DNA of 46,625 nucleotides from an uncultured Burkholderiales bacterium (GCA_903949285.1 CAJAYT010000161.1:1-46625), one strand, 5' to 3'; counted from the stretch's first letter, positions 8,096 to 17,951 are shown. Notes: generated by a model from the letters alone, not told the origin. A program made the numbers and translations.

Positions 8096-9754
8096 TTAAT
8101 TTTGATCAAGCTCGTCGCTCAAAGCGGTCGCTATGTCAGCGTAGAAGTTGTGACTCTCAAGCTTAGTGAGCAAACTCGCGCGCTGCATCATTCCAAGGGG
8201 TTGGTGCATGAGTCCACAAAAGACCAGACGTACGCCTTTTTTCTCACACGCCCGTATCAAACTCAAGAGCACATCGGTACCAGATGTATCGAGGTAAATT
8301 AAATTTTTGAAGTCAAGAATTAGAGTTTTTTCAGGCAAATGGGCCTCTAAATTCTCGATCAGCTGCACTGCTCCAAAAAACAAGGCCCCGTACAAGCGGT
8401 GTGCTTGTAGCTGGGGCGAGTTGTGAAAGAGCTCGGAGCGTGTGAGACTGGAGATGCGGTAGATGAAAGTGATACAAGCCCCGATGAGTCCAAACTCCAC
8501 GGCACTGGCCAAGTCAATCAAAATGGTGAGCAAAAATACCGTCATTAATATAAGTCGGTACGGTAGTCGAAATTCTCTTAGGTGAATAAATTCTTTCCAT
8601 TCGCCCATGTTCCAAGCCACAAACATCAAAATGGCTGACAAAGCGCACAACGGAATATGAAAGGCGAGTGGAGCTGCGATTAACACAATTGCAAGCAGAG
8701 TGAGGCAATGCACGATGCCAGCAACGGGACTGACAGCCCCGTTTTTCGCATTTGTCACTGTTCGCGCGATGGTGCCAGTTGCGGGCATACCGCCAAAGAG
8801 AGGTGCCACAAAGTTGGCAATCCCTTGAGCCATCAATTCTTGGTTGGGGTTGTGATGATCATCAACCAAGTTGTCAGCAATGCGGGCGCATAAAAGCGAT
8901 TCAATGGCCCCCAAGAGGGCGAGTGTGATTGCAGGGCGCAACAGTTGTTGCCATTGATCAAGTCCAAGCGTAGGCCAACTAAAGTTTGGTAGCGCATTGG
9001 GGATGCCTCCAAAGCGAGTACCTATCGTTTGAACGGGTAGGTCCGTCAGAAAAACCAAGGTGGTCGTGCCAACGAGAACAATAATGGAGCCCGGTATTTT
9101 TTGTAATTTATTTAGCGCCTCTCTGAGTGGGCTTTGCTTTGGGGCGCACTGTAAGAGCCAGCGCGGCAGCCACCACTGCCAGATGAATAAAAAAATGAGT
9201 GAACACATCGCAAGCGCGAGAGCACAGGTGTTCAGCGTATCCAAGGCTGCGCCAAGGGTTTGAATCAAGCCAATGAAATCGGCTGGCATTTTTGCAATAT
9301 TCAGCCCCAAAAAATCTTTAATTTGAGAAAGCATGATGAGCACTGCGATGGCGTTGGTAAAACCAATCACCACCGCAACGGGTATGAAGCGAATGAGGGT
9401 GCCCAGTTTTAACAAACCCATCACAAATAGCAGCACCCCTGACATGATGGATGCGATGATCAGGCCCTGAACACCGCTTTGTTGGACGATCCCGTAGACG
9501 ATCACAATGAAGGCTCCTGCAGGACCGCCAATTTGTACTTTGCTTCCTCCCAAAACAGATATCAAGAGTCCCGCAATGATGGAGGTGAAAATTCCTACTT
9601 GCGGTGGGAGCCCCGAGGCAATGGCAAACGCCATTGCAAGAGGGAGTGCTACAACCCCAACGGTCAGACCTGCCCCAATATCGCTCCATAAATCCTTAGA
9701 GCTATAGTTGTCTAAAGACTCGAGTAATTTTGGGTGAAAACTAAAACTGAGCAT
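8096..9754 (-). CDS. SulP family inorganic anion permease with STAS domain
   Basis: A 552-residue inner-membrane protein. The N-terminal three quarters contain about 10-12 hydrophobic helices with the SulP signature region (ALPLAMAFAIASGLPPQVGIF, residues about 36-56). The C-terminal ~110 residues form a cytoplasmic STAS domain with LDTSGTDVLLSLI. Family members move sulfate, bicarbonate or other anions by symport or exchange. There is no sulfate-assimilation or carbonic-anhydrase gene nearby, so the substrate stays open. It lies 104 nt downstream of metG on the same strand but after a hairpin, so it may have its own promoter. Confidence 0.9.
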   Translation of the reverse strand: MLSFSFHPKLLESLDNYSSKDLWSDIGAGLTVGVVALPLAMAFAIASGLPPQVGIFTSIIAGLLISVLGGSKVQIGGPAGAFIVIVYGIVQQSGVQGLIIASIMSGVLLFVMGLLKLGTLIRFIPVAVVIGFTNAIAVLIMLSQIKDFLGLNIAKMPADFIGLIQTLGAALDTLNTCALALAMCSLIFLFIWQWWLPRWLLQCAPKQSPLREALNKLQKIPGSIIVLVGTTTLVFLTDLPVQTIGTRFGGIPNALPNFSWPTLGLDQWQQLLRPAITLALLGAIESLLCARIADNLVDDHHNPNQELMAQGIANFVAPLFGGMPATGTIARTVTNAKNGAVSPVAGIVHCLTLLAIVLIAAPLAFHIPLCALSAILMFVAWNMGEWKEFIHLREFRLPYRLILMTVFLLTILIDLASAVEFGLIGACITFIYRISSLTRSELFHNSPQLQAHRLYGALFFGAVQLIENLEAHLPEKTLILDFKNLIYLDTSGTDVLLSLIRACEKKGVRLVFCGLMHQPLGMMQRASLLTKLESHNFYADIATALSDELDQN

Positions 9755-9821
9755 TCTGTACCTCGAGAAATTGATGGAAGGCTCTGCTAATACTTTTTAT
9801 GCGTCTGTTTCTTCTTACTCG

Positions 9822-9854
9822 CAAGGCCATTGAATTTTTTCTGCAATGGCCTTG
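9822..9854. other. Perfect 11-bp stem-loop just after metG
   Basis: CAAGGCCATTG (9822-9832) and CAATGGCCTTG (9844-9854) are exact inverted copies around an 11-nt loop, 4 nt beyond the metG stop. No U-tract follows on either strand, so it is not a standard intrinsic terminator. It may protect the 3' end of the mRNA or work with a termination factor. Confidence 0.6.
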
Positions 9855-9858
9855 ATGA

Positions 9859-12039
9859 TTAATGAATACGCATACCGGGTTTTGCACCGTTCCAGGGGTG
9901 AAGAATATAAATACCGGGTTCTGATTTTTCATCCGCGTGGCTGGCGGCGAGCACCATACCTTCACTCACGCCGAACTTCATTTTGCGAGGTGCCAAATTG
10001 GCAACCATGACGGTGAGCTTGCCCACTAAATCTTCAGGCTTGTAAACGCTTGCAATCCCGCTGAAGACTTGCCTAGTTCGGCCCTCGCCTACGTCAAGCA
10101 TGAGACGAAGGAGTTTTGTTGAGCCTTCCACGGTTTCGCAAGAAACAATTTGTGCAATACGAAGGTCGATTTTCGAGAACTCTTCGATCCCAATAGTCGC
10201 CGCTATTGGCTCGCCCCCTGGTGATGGGAGATTTTCTGCGCCCTCTAGGGTCTGATTGGAAGGTACAACCGGTGCGCTCGCTGGTTTAGATTTTTGAGAT
10301 TTCTCCGTTGGTGTTGATTTGCTCTCCAAAGTCTCTGGAAGTTCAAATAATTTATCCAACATTTTTTCATCTACTCGTTGTATGAGGTGTTTGTAATCAT
10401 TGATGACATGGGCCGGGCCAAGGCGTGTGTTTACATCTGCAAAAACCAGGGGAGGACACTTTAAAAAGGTCTCGACCTGAGCGCAAAGTGCAGGTAAAAC
10501 GGGTTTCAAATAAATGCTTAAGTATCTAAAGGCCTCTAGACAAGTGGTGCACACTGCATGCAATTCGGCGATGGCGCCCTCTTTTTTTGCCAACTCCCAG
10601 GGCTTGTTTTGATCTACAAACTCGTTGACTTGATCTGCAAGCGCCATGATATCTCTCAGGGCTTTGGCAAATTCGCGTTCTTCGTAAAGACGGCTAATGG
10701 AGGGAGCGGCGGCTTGTAACTGTTGAAGGAGTTGTTCTCCGTTTGGCATTACAGGCCCGAGTTGAGCGTTGAATTGTTTGTGTATGAAGTTGGCCGCTCG
10801 AGAGGCTATATTGATGTATTTACCGACCAAGTCAGAATTCACCCGCAGCATGAAGTCTTGTGGATTAAAGTCCACGTCCTCCACCCGGGCGCTCAGTTTG
10901 GCAGCCAAGTAGTAGCGCAACCACTCCGGATTCATACCCAGCGAGAGATACTTGAGAGGATCAATTCCTGTACCTCGGCTTTTGCTCATCTTCTCGCCAC
11001 TGACGGTGATGAACCCGTGCACAAAGATGCTGGAGGGGGTCTTACGCCCACTAAAGTGCAGCATGGCTGGCCAAAAGAGCGTGTGAAAGTAAGTGATATC
11101 TTTACCAATGAAATGGTATTGCTCAACACTTGGATCAGCAAGGAAGGACTCAAAAGCAACTGCCCCTGGAACGCTTTGTTGGGTTTCTTCTTTGTCTAAG
11201 TAATTTTTAAGTGCAGCTAAATATCCGATGGGTGCATCAAGCCATACATAAAAGTATTTGCCAGGAGCGTTTGGAATTTCAATTCCAAAGTAGGGCGCGT
11301 CCCTACTAATGTCCCAATCTCCAAGCCCACTTTTGCCAGACTCATCTGTGACGAACCACTCTTTAATTTTATTTAAAACTTCAGGCTGTAAGCGCGTGCG
11401 TCCATCTGCATTCAGGTCTTGGGTCCACGCGTTCAGAAAACTCACACACCTGGGATCAGAGAGTTTGAAGAAATAGTGATCAGATTTTTTAAGTATTGGC
11501 GTAGAGCCAGAGAGCGCGGAGTAGGGGTTTTTAACTTCTGTTGGGCTGTAAACCGCTCCGCATGATTCACAACTATCGCCGTACTGATCTTTGGCGCCGC
11601 ACGAAGGGCATTCGCCTTTGATGAAACGATCGGGTAAGAACATGCCCTTTTCAGGATCAAAAAACTGTTCTATCTCACGCACCTCTATCAACCCAGCCTC
11701 TTGGAGCTGGAGGTAAATTTGTTTGGCAAGTGCGTGGTTTTCTGCCCCGTCTGTTGAGTGCCAATTGTCAAAACTGATGTGAAAACCGTCCAGGTAGGGT
11801 TTGCGACCGCTTGAAATATCAGCGACAAATTGCTGGGGTGTGATGCCCGCTTTTTCTGCTGCGATCATGATAGGCGCGCCGTGTGCGTCATCCGCGCATA
11901 CAAAGTGAACCAGATTGCCCTGCATTCTTTGAAAGCGCACCCAAATATCGGCTTGGATGTATTCCATGATGTGGCCAATGTGGAATTTCCCGTTGGCATA
12001 GGGCAGGGCTGTGGTTACAAAAAGGCGACGCATGGACAT
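9859..12039 (-). CDS. metG: Methionyl-tRNA synthetase
   Basis: Charges tRNA-Met with methionine, including the initiator. The 726-residue protein has the class I motif HIGH at residues 20-23 and KMSKS at 350-354. A zinc knuckle is formed by C144, C147, C157 and C160. After an anticodon-binding helical domain and a polar linker (about 575-615), it ends in a tRNA-binding EMAP/Csa5-like domain ([21 protein letters not shown] onward), which dimerises the enzyme. It diverges from apbC, the usual betaproteobacterial pairing. A second Met at residue 3 is an alternative start. Confidence 0.97.
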   Translation of the reverse strand: MSMRRLFVTTALPYANGKFHIGHIMEYIQADIWVRFQRMQGNLVHFVCADDAHGAPIMIAAEKAGITPQQFVADISSGRKPYLDGFHISFDNWHSTDGAENHALAKQIYLQLQEAGLIEVREIEQFFDPEKGMFLPDRFIKGECPSCGAKDQYGDSCESCGAVYSPTEVKNPYSALSGSTPILKKSDHYFFKLSDPRCVSFLNAWTQDLNADGRTRLQPEVLNKIKEWFVTDESGKSGLGDWDISRDAPYFGIEIPNAPGKYFYVWLDAPIGYLAALKNYLDKEETQQSVPGAVAFESFLADPSVEQYHFIGKDITYFHTLFWPAMLHFSGRKTPSSIFVHGFITVSGEKMSKSRGTGIDPLKYLSLGMNPEWLRYYLAAKLSARVEDVDFNPQDFMLRVNSDLVGKYINIASRAANFIHKQFNAQLGPVMPNGEQLLQQLQAAAPSISRLYEEREFAKALRDIMALADQVNEFVDQNKPWELAKKEGAIAELHAVCTTCLEAFRYLSIYLKPVLPALCAQVETFLKCPPLVFADVNTRLGPAHVINDYKHLIQRVDEKMLDKLFELPETLESKSTPTEKSQKSKPASAPVVPSNQTLEGAENLPSPGGEPIAATIGIEEFSKIDLRIAQIVSCETVEGSTKLLRLMLDVGEGRTRQVFSGIASVYKPEDLVGKLTVMVANLAPRKMKFGVSEGMVLAASHADEKSEPGIYILHPWNGAKPGMRIH

Positions 12040-12176
12040 AACTCTACTTTGAATGAGGTGAGTGATTTTATTCTTTTGTTGGCGCGTTTTGATAATTTAA
12101 ACCCTTTAGCTGAGCACGGATGAAGCTATTTGGGTAGACTGTGTCAGTTTTAAAAAGAAATTGGGAGCACTTTGAG

Positions 12177-13274
12177 ATGGCATTGACACAAGAGCAGTTA
12201 CTTGACGCTTTAAAAGAGTTTCGCGATCCCTACCTAGGGCGCGATTTTGTGAGCTCGAAGTCAATCAAAAATATTTCAATCACCCCGACCATCCTGTCCT
12301 TTGATGTGGAGCTGGGTTACCCCGCGAAGAGTTTGTGGGAATCAATGCGCGCGAGCTTGATCAAAGCAATTCAGCAATTACCACAGTCTCGTGGTCTTGA
12401 AATAAGAGTCCAATTTTTGACCAACGTCGTTGCCCACGCCGCCCAGGGCGGGGTACAACTGTTGCCGCAGGTGAAAAATATTATCGGAGTAGCATCCGGT
12501 AAAGGCGGTGTGGGCAAGAGCACCACTGCGGCCAATTTGGCATTAGCGCTGCAAGCCGAAGGGGCCAGTGTTGGGTTGTTGGACGCAGATATCTACGGTC
12601 CTAGTCAACCCATGATGATGGGGCTCAGTGGCAGACCAGAGAGCACGGACGGCAAAACCATGAGCCCTTTGATCAGTCACGGCGTTCAGGTCATGTCGAT
12701 TGGTTTTTTGGTCAGTCCCAATGAAGCGATGGTTTGGCGAGGCCCAATGGCCACTCAAGCACTGGAGCAATTGCTTAGGCAAACGAATTGGCATTCCTTG
12801 GATTATTTAATCATCGACCTGCCACCGGGCACGGGAGATATTCAACTCACTCTTAGTCAGAGGGTGCCCATGACGGGCTCGGTCATCGTCACCACACCTC
12901 AAGATATCGCACTCATTGATGCTCGAAAAGGGATCAGGATGTTCGAAAAAGTAGGCGTACCGATTCTGGGTGTGCTGGAGAACATGGCGGTACATATTTG
13001 CTCCAATTGTGGACACGCTGAACACATCTTTGGCGAGGGAGGGGGTAAATCGATGGCGGCAGAATTGGGTGTTGATTATTTGGGCTCGCTTCCTCTGGAC
13101 ATCAACATACGTTTGCAAGCTGATCAGGGTCTTCCAACCGTTGCTGCAGATCCAAAGAGTCCAATCACTGAGATGTATAAAGATATTGCCAGACGTGTCG
13201 CTGCTAGGGTGTCGGACAAAGCCAAGGACTTTTCTTCTAAATTTCCAACCATCAAAATATCAAAAGCGACTTAA
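12177..13274 (+). CDS. apbC: Iron-sulfur cluster carrier protein ApbC/Mrp
   Basis: A P-loop ATPase that binds and delivers Fe-S clusters to apoproteins. The 365-residue product starts at ATG 12177 (MALTQEQLLDAL). The frame extends upstream to 12141, but a GGGAG about 9 nt before the 12177 ATG decides this start. An N-terminal MIP18-like domain (about 1-85) is followed by the deviant Walker A GKGGVGKS at 108-115, a DADIYGPSQP switch, and the conserved CSNC pair that holds the cluster at the dimer interface. Its TAA and that of the convergent prepilin peptidase gene share the same TTAA. Confidence 0.95.
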   Translation: MALTQEQLLDALKEFRDPYLGRDFVSSKSIKNISITPTILSFDVELGYPAKSLWESMRASLIKAIQQLPQSRGLEIRVQFLTNVVAHAAQGGVQLLPQVKNIIGVASGKGGVGKSTTAANLALALQAEGASVGLLDADIYGPSQPMMMGLSGRPESTDGKTMSPLISHGVQVMSIGFLVSPNEAMVWRGPMATQALEQLLRQTNWHSLDYLIIDLPPGTGDIQLTLSQRVPMTGSVIVTTPQDIALIDARKGIRMFEKVGVPILGVLENMAVHICSNCGHAEHIFGEGGGKSMAAELGVDYLGSLPLDINIRLQADQGLPTVAADPKSPITEMYKDIARRVAARVSDKAKDFSSKFPTIKISKAT

Positions 13275-14161
13275 TTGGATAGCTTACTTAACTGACTTAA
13301 AAGGTCTGTATAGGGGTAAGCGCTTTTGTTTAAGTAGGTATGAATTAAAAGGGCACTGAAGACCAAAAATGGTCCAAAGGGTATATAGTCCCCGGCCTTC
13401 ATGCGACCTTTTAATCTTAATATGAGTGCGCCTAAGATTCCTGAAACACAGGCTAAAAGTATCAGTGCGATTAAAGGAATTGGACCCATCCAAGCACCTA
13501 GCGCGCCGACCAACTTGAGGTCCCCGTCACCCATACCTAAATGCCCCCGAAGGATGTAATAAGACCGGCTGACGGTCCATAAAACCAAGTACCCTAAAAC
13601 GGCTCCCCACAAAGAAACTGTAAGGGGAACGCTCGATAGTCCCAGCGCGCTTGCGATGAGCCCTCCCCAAAGCAGCGGCTGAGTGATTGCATCTGGAAGT
13701 AGCTGGGTTTGCCAATCAATAAACGCCAAGCACAAAAGGGCTGACCCGTAAAGAGCAAAAACCAAGCTGGTTGCGCACAGGCCGTTTTGTATATAGCAAA
13801 GTGACCACCAAAGTGCGCAAAGCAACTCGATTGCAAAACTCCAAATCCCAATCGGCTTTTTGCAATATGCGCAAAATCCTTTTAGAAACAAATAACTGAT
13901 GAGCGGAATGTTGTGATGAAGGCGCAGCGGTTTTTTGCACTCTGCGCAATGCGAGCGTGGGTAAGCAAGCGTTAGTTTCTCTGTTGTATTTTGACCCTCT
14001 AGCTCCTTTGGATGCTCACTTTGACCCGTTATCACGGGAAGCCGTCGGGTCACCACACCGATGAAGCTGCCCGTCACGCCGCCTATTACAAAAGCAAAGA
14101 AAAGGGGGAGCCAATGCCAGATGTGGATAGAGAAATCTTGCATTCCAATTTGAGACATCAA
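13271..14161 (-). CDS. pilD: Type 4 prepilin peptidase (leader peptidase / N-methyltransferase)
   Basis: An integral membrane aspartic protease that cleaves type IV pilin or type II secretion pseudopilin leaders and N-methylates the new end. The 296-residue protein has the cytoplasmic zinc loop with C72/C75 and C97/C100. The two catalytic aspartates are D149 (AFIDWQTQLLPD) and D212 (GMGDGDLK). Seven or eight hydrophobic segments fit the family. No pilin or assembly gene is nearby, although pilD usually sits beside pilBC and coaE. Its start overlaps the end of the upstream ABC exporter gene by 4 nt (ATGA), so they are co-translated. An alternative start is M7. Confidence 0.93.
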   Translation of the reverse strand: MMSQIGMQDFSIHIWHWLPLFFAFVIGGVTGSFIGVVTRRLPVITGQSEHPKELEGQNTTEKLTLAYPRSHCAECKKPLRLHHNIPLISYLFLKGFCAYCKKPIGIWSFAIELLCALWWSLCYIQNGLCATSLVFALYGSALLCLAFIDWQTQLLPDAITQPLLWGGLIASALGLSSVPLTVSLWGAVLGYLVLWTVSRSYYILRGHLGMGDGDLKLVGALGAWMGPIPLIALILLACVSGILGALILRLKGRMKAGDYIPFGPFLVFSALLIHTYLNKSAYPYTDLLSQLSKLSN

Positions 14162-16005
14162 CGCTCCTGCGTCCTGTTCAAATTGAACTGCAACTTTGCA
14201 AGGCCTGCGTACAAACCTCCGCGCTCTATTAATTCACTATGTGTGCCTTGCTCGCAAAGACTACCTTGATCAAAAACCCAAATACAGTCTGCCTGTTGAA
14301 CGGTTGCTAAGCGGTGAGCAATGACAAAGGTGGTTCTGTTTTTCATTGCACGGTTCAACGCCTCTTGTACGACACGCTCGCTGTGTGCGTCAAGCGCACT
14401 CGTCGCCTCGTCCAAGAGAAGAAGTGGGGGGTTCTTGAGAATCGCCCGAGCAATGGCAATACGTTGACGTTGCCCACCCGACAAGCGCACCCCGCGCTCA
14501 CCCAAAAAGGTGTTGTAACCATCTGGCAGGGCTTGTATGAACTCATCCGCAAAGGCTGCCTTAGCAGCTTGGATCACTTCCTCAGGTGATGCATCGACGC
14601 GTCCATATTTAATATTCTCCATCGCAGTACCTGAGAAAACAACGGGCTCTTGCGGCACGAGCCCAATTCTGTTTCTAAGCGCATGAAGACTCATTTCATC
14701 AATGCGTGCACCGTCCATTTCGATAGATCCGCTGAGCGGATCGTGAAAGCGCAGCAATAAACTAAAAAGCGTACTTTTACCCGCTCCGCTGGGTCCCACA
14801 ATGGCTATGGTTTGACCAGAAAGGGCCGTGCCCGTTAAATCCTTTAACGCCCATTGGTTCGGCCTAGACGGATATTTAAAGCTCAAATTCTTAATCTGAA
14901 CAAGTGATCCGTTAACGGGCCATGCTGGCTCGACACTGCAGGGGTTGGAGTTAATGGAGCTCCTTGTCTCGAGCAGCTCCATCAGTCTTTCAGTCGCGCC
15001 CGCCGCTCTCAGTAAGTCACCGTAAACCTCACCCAGCACGGCTGCTGAGCTGGCCAGCAATATGACATACACAATCGTTTGTCCAAGCTCGCCTGCGCTG
15101 AGCGTGCCCGCTTGCACTGCGAGCGTTCCCTCGTACAAGCCCCATAGCAAGGCAGCGCTTGTTGCCATAATGATAAAGCCTACTAAAACCGCTCTTGCTT
15201 TGGTCCGGTTGACGGCGGTCATAAACGCATACTGGGTGGACTCGCTAAAACGCGCTGACTCGCGCACCTCAGCCGTGTAGCTTTGAACGACGGGTATAGC
15301 GTTGAGCACTTCACTGGCAATGGCGCTTGCATCTGCTACCCGGTCTTGACTGGCTCGGGAGAGTTTGCGAACGCGCCTGCCCATTCGCATACTGGGCCAG
15401 ACTACTAGAATCAAAAGCCCCATGACTTGTAGCATGAGAAGCGGGTTTGTCCAAATGAGCATCAAAAGTGCGCCCGATCCCATGACCAAATTTCTCAGGC
15501 CCATGGATAGGGAGGAGCCAACTACGGTTTGAACGAGAGTGGTGTCATTGGTGAGTCTAGAGAGGATCTCACCCGATTGGGTTGTTTCAAAGAACTCGGC
15601 ACTTTGCTTTAACACGTGTGCATAGACGGTGTTCCTCACATCAGCTGTGATGCGCTCACCCAGCCAGCTCACGGTATAAAACCGGGCTGCAGAGAACAAA
15701 GCTAGGGCTGAGGCAACCCCAAAGAGCGCTAAAAAATGTTCAGCCAAATGCAGTCTTCCCTCTTGTTTGGCTAGGCCTTGATCGATAAGCATCTTTAAAG
15801 CCCAGGGAAAGGCAAGCGTAGCGCCAGCTGCCAAGACCAAGAAAAGACCTGCCAAGGCCATGACCATTTTGTATTTGCTGACAAAGGGCCAAAGCCTCTT
15901 CAAAGCATTAGGGGTTTTTGCGGGGGCACGGGGCTGGGCGGGCTGCGTGCCGGGGGAGTGAGCATCGACGGCTTTTGGGGAGGGGTTTAGATCTTGACTT
16001 GACAT
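14158..16005 (-). CDS. MsbA-type ABC exporter (fused membrane and ATPase domains)
   Basis: A 615-residue half-transporter that would work as a homodimer in the inner membrane. After a Pro-rich, polar N-terminus (about 30 residues) come six transmembrane helices (about 45-330). The ATPase domain follows, with Walker A GPSGAGKS, Q-loop VPQEPVVF, signature LSGGQRQRIAIARA, Walker B LLLLDEATSALD and H-loop IAHRLAT. I chose ATG 16005 (MSSQDLNPS); a longer frame to 16050 would run into the divergent Nudix gene. Families with this layout export lipid A, lipids, drugs or peptides. The substrate cannot be assigned. Coupled by ATGA to pilD. Confidence 0.9.
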   Translation of the reverse strand: MSSQDLNPSPKAVDAHSPGTQPAQPRAPAKTPNALKRLWPFVSKYKMVMALAGLFLVLAAGATLAFPWALKMLIDQGLAKQEGRLHLAEHFLALFGVASALALFSAARFYTVSWLGERITADVRNTVYAHVLKQSAEFFETTQSGEILSRLTNDTTLVQTVVGSSLSMGLRNLVMGSGALLMLIWTNPLLMLQVMGLLILVVWPSMRMGRRVRKLSRASQDRVADASAIASEVLNAIPVVQSYTAEVRESARFSESTQYAFMTAVNRTKARAVLVGFIIMATSAALLWGLYEGTLAVQAGTLSAGELGQTIVYVILLASSAAVLGEVYGDLLRAAGATERLMELLETRSSINSNPCSVEPAWPVNGSLVQIKNLSFKYPSRPNQWALKDLTGTALSGQTIAIVGPSGAGKSTLFSLLLRFHDPLSGSIEMDGARIDEMSLHALRNRIGLVPQEPVVFSGTAMENIKYGRVDASPEEVIQAAKAAFADEFIQALPDGYNTFLGERGVRLSGGQRQRIAIARAILKNPPLLLLDEATSALDAHSERVVQEALNRAMKNRTTFVIAHRLATVQQADCIWVFDQGSLCEQGTHSELIERGGLYAGLAKLQFNLNRTQER

Positions 16006-16038
16006 AGAGATGTTTGTTTTTGATGCCACAATGGCACC

Positions 16039-16920
16039 ATGGAAATTCAAAAAGAAGTCGTCACCAGTGCGCCTGTTGATGCAGCCACACTTTTAATACT
16101 CAGGGACTCAGCGGTTGGGCCTGGTATGGAGGTGTTCATGATTAAACGTCATGCAAAATCCTCAGTTCTGGGAGGAGTGTATGTGTTTCCTGGGGGAAAG
16201 GTTGATCAGGGGGACTCAAACACTGAATTTTTGAGTCGTTTGGACTTGGACGGGGAGACCCTCAAGCACCGGCTCAACGAGGGTGAGCTCACTACAGATC
16301 AAGCGGTTGCCATTTTTGTGGCTGCAATCCGGGAAACATTTGAGGAGTGCGGGGTGTTGTTTGCAAAATCCTCGCCCCCAGGGCTCAGCGACTCCCAAGC
16401 ACTCAGTGAGGCGAAAACACTGTTGGATATTTTAAGTCAGCACAACATGTACCTTAGCACGCAAGATTTGGTGCCCTTTAGCCGTTGGATTACACCCAAA
16501 ATGGCGTCCCTGATGACAAAGCGCTTTGATACCCGGTTTTTTTTAGCGAAAAGCCCAGATTTGCAAATTGCTAAACACGATAATTACGAAGCCAGTGATA
16601 GTGCGTGGATGAGTCCTAAAGTTGCTTTGCAAAAGTACTGGGCAAACGAGATTGAGATGGCGCCACCCCAAATCATGAGCTTGGCCAATCTAGCAAACTT
16701 TAGGAGTGTGGACGAGGCCCTGAGCGCAGCCCGGGCAAAGCCCCCAGCCTTCATTCAACCAGAGCCCTTTGATGAGGACGGGGTAAGGCACCTTACCTAC
16801 CCAGGACATCCAAGGCATAGTGAGCGTGAAGCGGTGATGGGTGGGCCCAAGTTGTTAAGGTTTGTGAATCAACGATTTGAGCCCATAGGTGGATTTGAGG
16901 CTTTTTTTGCAAATGACTGA
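16039..16920 (+). CDS. NUDT19-like Nudix hydrolase (possible CoA diphosphatase)
   Basis: A 293-residue soluble protein with a split Nudix box: FPGGKVD around residues 50-55 and RETFEECGVL starting at R98. A 30-odd residue insertion separates the halves of the standard Gx5Ex7REUxEExGU motif. This split, together with the later EMAPPQ segment, resembles the NUDT19/RP2 group, whose animal members cleave CoA and acyl-CoA. That reaction is an inference here. The start at 16039 has no clear Shine-Dalgarno sequence. Only 33 nt separate it from the divergent ABC exporter start, and a small TGCCA-N3-TGGCA dyad lies just before the ATG. Confidence 0.82.
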   Translation: MEIQKEVVTSAPVDAATLLILRDSAVGPGMEVFMIKRHAKSSVLGGVYVFPGGKVDQGDSNTEFLSRLDLDGETLKHRLNEGELTTDQAVAIFVAAIRETFEECGVLFAKSSPPGLSDSQALSEAKTLLDILSQHNMYLSTQDLVPFSRWITPKMASLMTKRFDTRFFLAKSPDLQIAKHDNYEASDSAWMSPKVALQKYWANEIEMAPPQIMSLANLANFRSVDEALSAARAKPPAFIQPEPFDEDGVRHLTYPGHPRHSEREAVMGGPKLLRFVNQRFEPIGGFEAFFAND

Positions 16921-16931
16921 GGTCTTATAAA
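16903..16931 (+). promoter_or_regulatory. Weak candidate promoter for the Bug protein gene
   Basis: TATAAA at 16926-16931 is a fair -10 box. A TTTTTT 17 nt upstream is only a poor -35. It overlaps the end of the Nudix gene. Read-through from the Nudix gene is the alternative. Confidence 0.28.
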
Positions 16932-16961
16932 AGATCTAAGATTACTTAAAAAAGGATTTTC

Positions 16962-17951
16962 ATGATGATGCTTTTGAATAGAAAAACGCTTGCCTTTTGT
17001 ACTGCGGTGTATCTAGGTTTATGCGGTTTGGCTCATGCAGGCGTTGCCGACACCTTTCCCAATAGACCCATTCGTTTGGTATGTCCCTTTACCCCCGGGG
17101 GTGCAGTAGATATTGCTTCTAGAGCTATTGCTTTGGAGTTGTCTAAGAACTTGGGTCAACCGGTGACCGTAGATAACCGTCCAGGTGCGGGTGGAAATAT
17201 CGGCGGCTCGGAGGTGGCGCACGCAGCTGCGGACGGCTACACCATCATGCTTACCACAAGCGGCATCCAGGCCATCAATCCTGCCCTTTACACAAAGATG
17301 CCTTTTAATCCAAGCAAAGACTTTGCCCCTATTGGTACCATCGTCTCCATGAACAATGTTTTGGTGGTACCTGTTAACTCCAAAATTCACTCTGTCCCAG
17401 AGTTGATCGCCATGGCCAAGGCAGCTCCCGGGGAGCTGAACTACGCCTCCAGTGGCAGCGGTACAAGTATTCACATGTCGGGTGAGATGTTCAAGAGCTT
17501 GGCAAAGGTTGACTTGGTCCACATTCCTTATAAGGGCAGTTCACCGGCACTTACAGATTTGATGGGCGGTCAAGTCATGATGATGTTTGACAACATTCCT
17601 TCTTCAATGCCCTTTATTAAGTCTGGTAAATTAAGGGCCATAGCAACAACAGGGGCCAAACGCGATCCGTTTTTGCCCGATCTGCCAACCATGGCGGAGA
17701 CTGGTGTTGCGGGTTATGAGTCAGGAGTTTGGTTTGGTTTAGTAGCGCCCAGCGGCACCCCCAAAGAAATCATTACAAAACTCAATACCGAAATGCTCAA
17801 AGGGCTTAAGTCTCCGGACTTTGTCAGGAGAATGAACGAATCGGGCTACATAGTCAGTGGATCCACTCCAGAGCAAATGGCGGAGCTGGACAAAATGGAT
17901 GTGCCGCGTTGGGGCGCTATTGTTAAGGCATCTGGAGCCCGGGCAGATTAA
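16962..17951 (+). CDS. Bug family tripartite tricarboxylate transporter substrate-binding protein
   Basis: A 329-residue periplasmic binding protein with a Sec signal peptide ending near residue 27 (LAHAG). The Bug-family start FPNRPIRLVCPFTPGGAVDI is followed by RPGAGGNIGGSEVAHAAADGYT, NYASSGSGTSIHMSGEMF and the PYKGSSPAL loop. Bug proteins bind small carboxylates or related compounds and feed TctAB permeases. No permease gene is adjacent; the tctBA pair is 20 kb away in this window. Betaproteobacteria often carry many orphan bug genes. The ligand is unknown. AAGGA stands upstream of the ATG at 16962. Confidence 0.93.
   Translation: MMMLLNRKTLAFCTAVYLGLCGLAHAGVADTFPNRPIRLVCPFTPGGAVDIASRAIALELSKNLGQPVTVDNRPGAGGNIGGSEVAHAAADGYTIMLTTSGIQAINPALYTKMPFNPSKDFAPIGTIVSMNNVLVVPVNSKIHSVPELIAMAKAAPGELNYASSGSGTSIHMSGEMFKSLAKVDLVHIPYKGSSPALTDLMGGQVMMMFDNIPSSMPFIKSGKLRAIATTGAKRDPFLPDLPTMAETGVAGYESGVWFGLVAPSGTPKEIITKLNTEMLKGLKSPDFVRRMNESGYIVSGSTPEQMAELDKMDVPRWGAIVKASGARAD

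Noticed and set aside
8066..8302. Plus-strand frame over the sulP end
   Set aside because: It is the antisense shadow of the STAS domain and begins inside the terminator.
12141..12176. Longer apbC start at 12141
   Set aside because: The added 12 residues are not family-like, and the 12177 ATG has a Shine-Dalgarno sequence (GGGAG).
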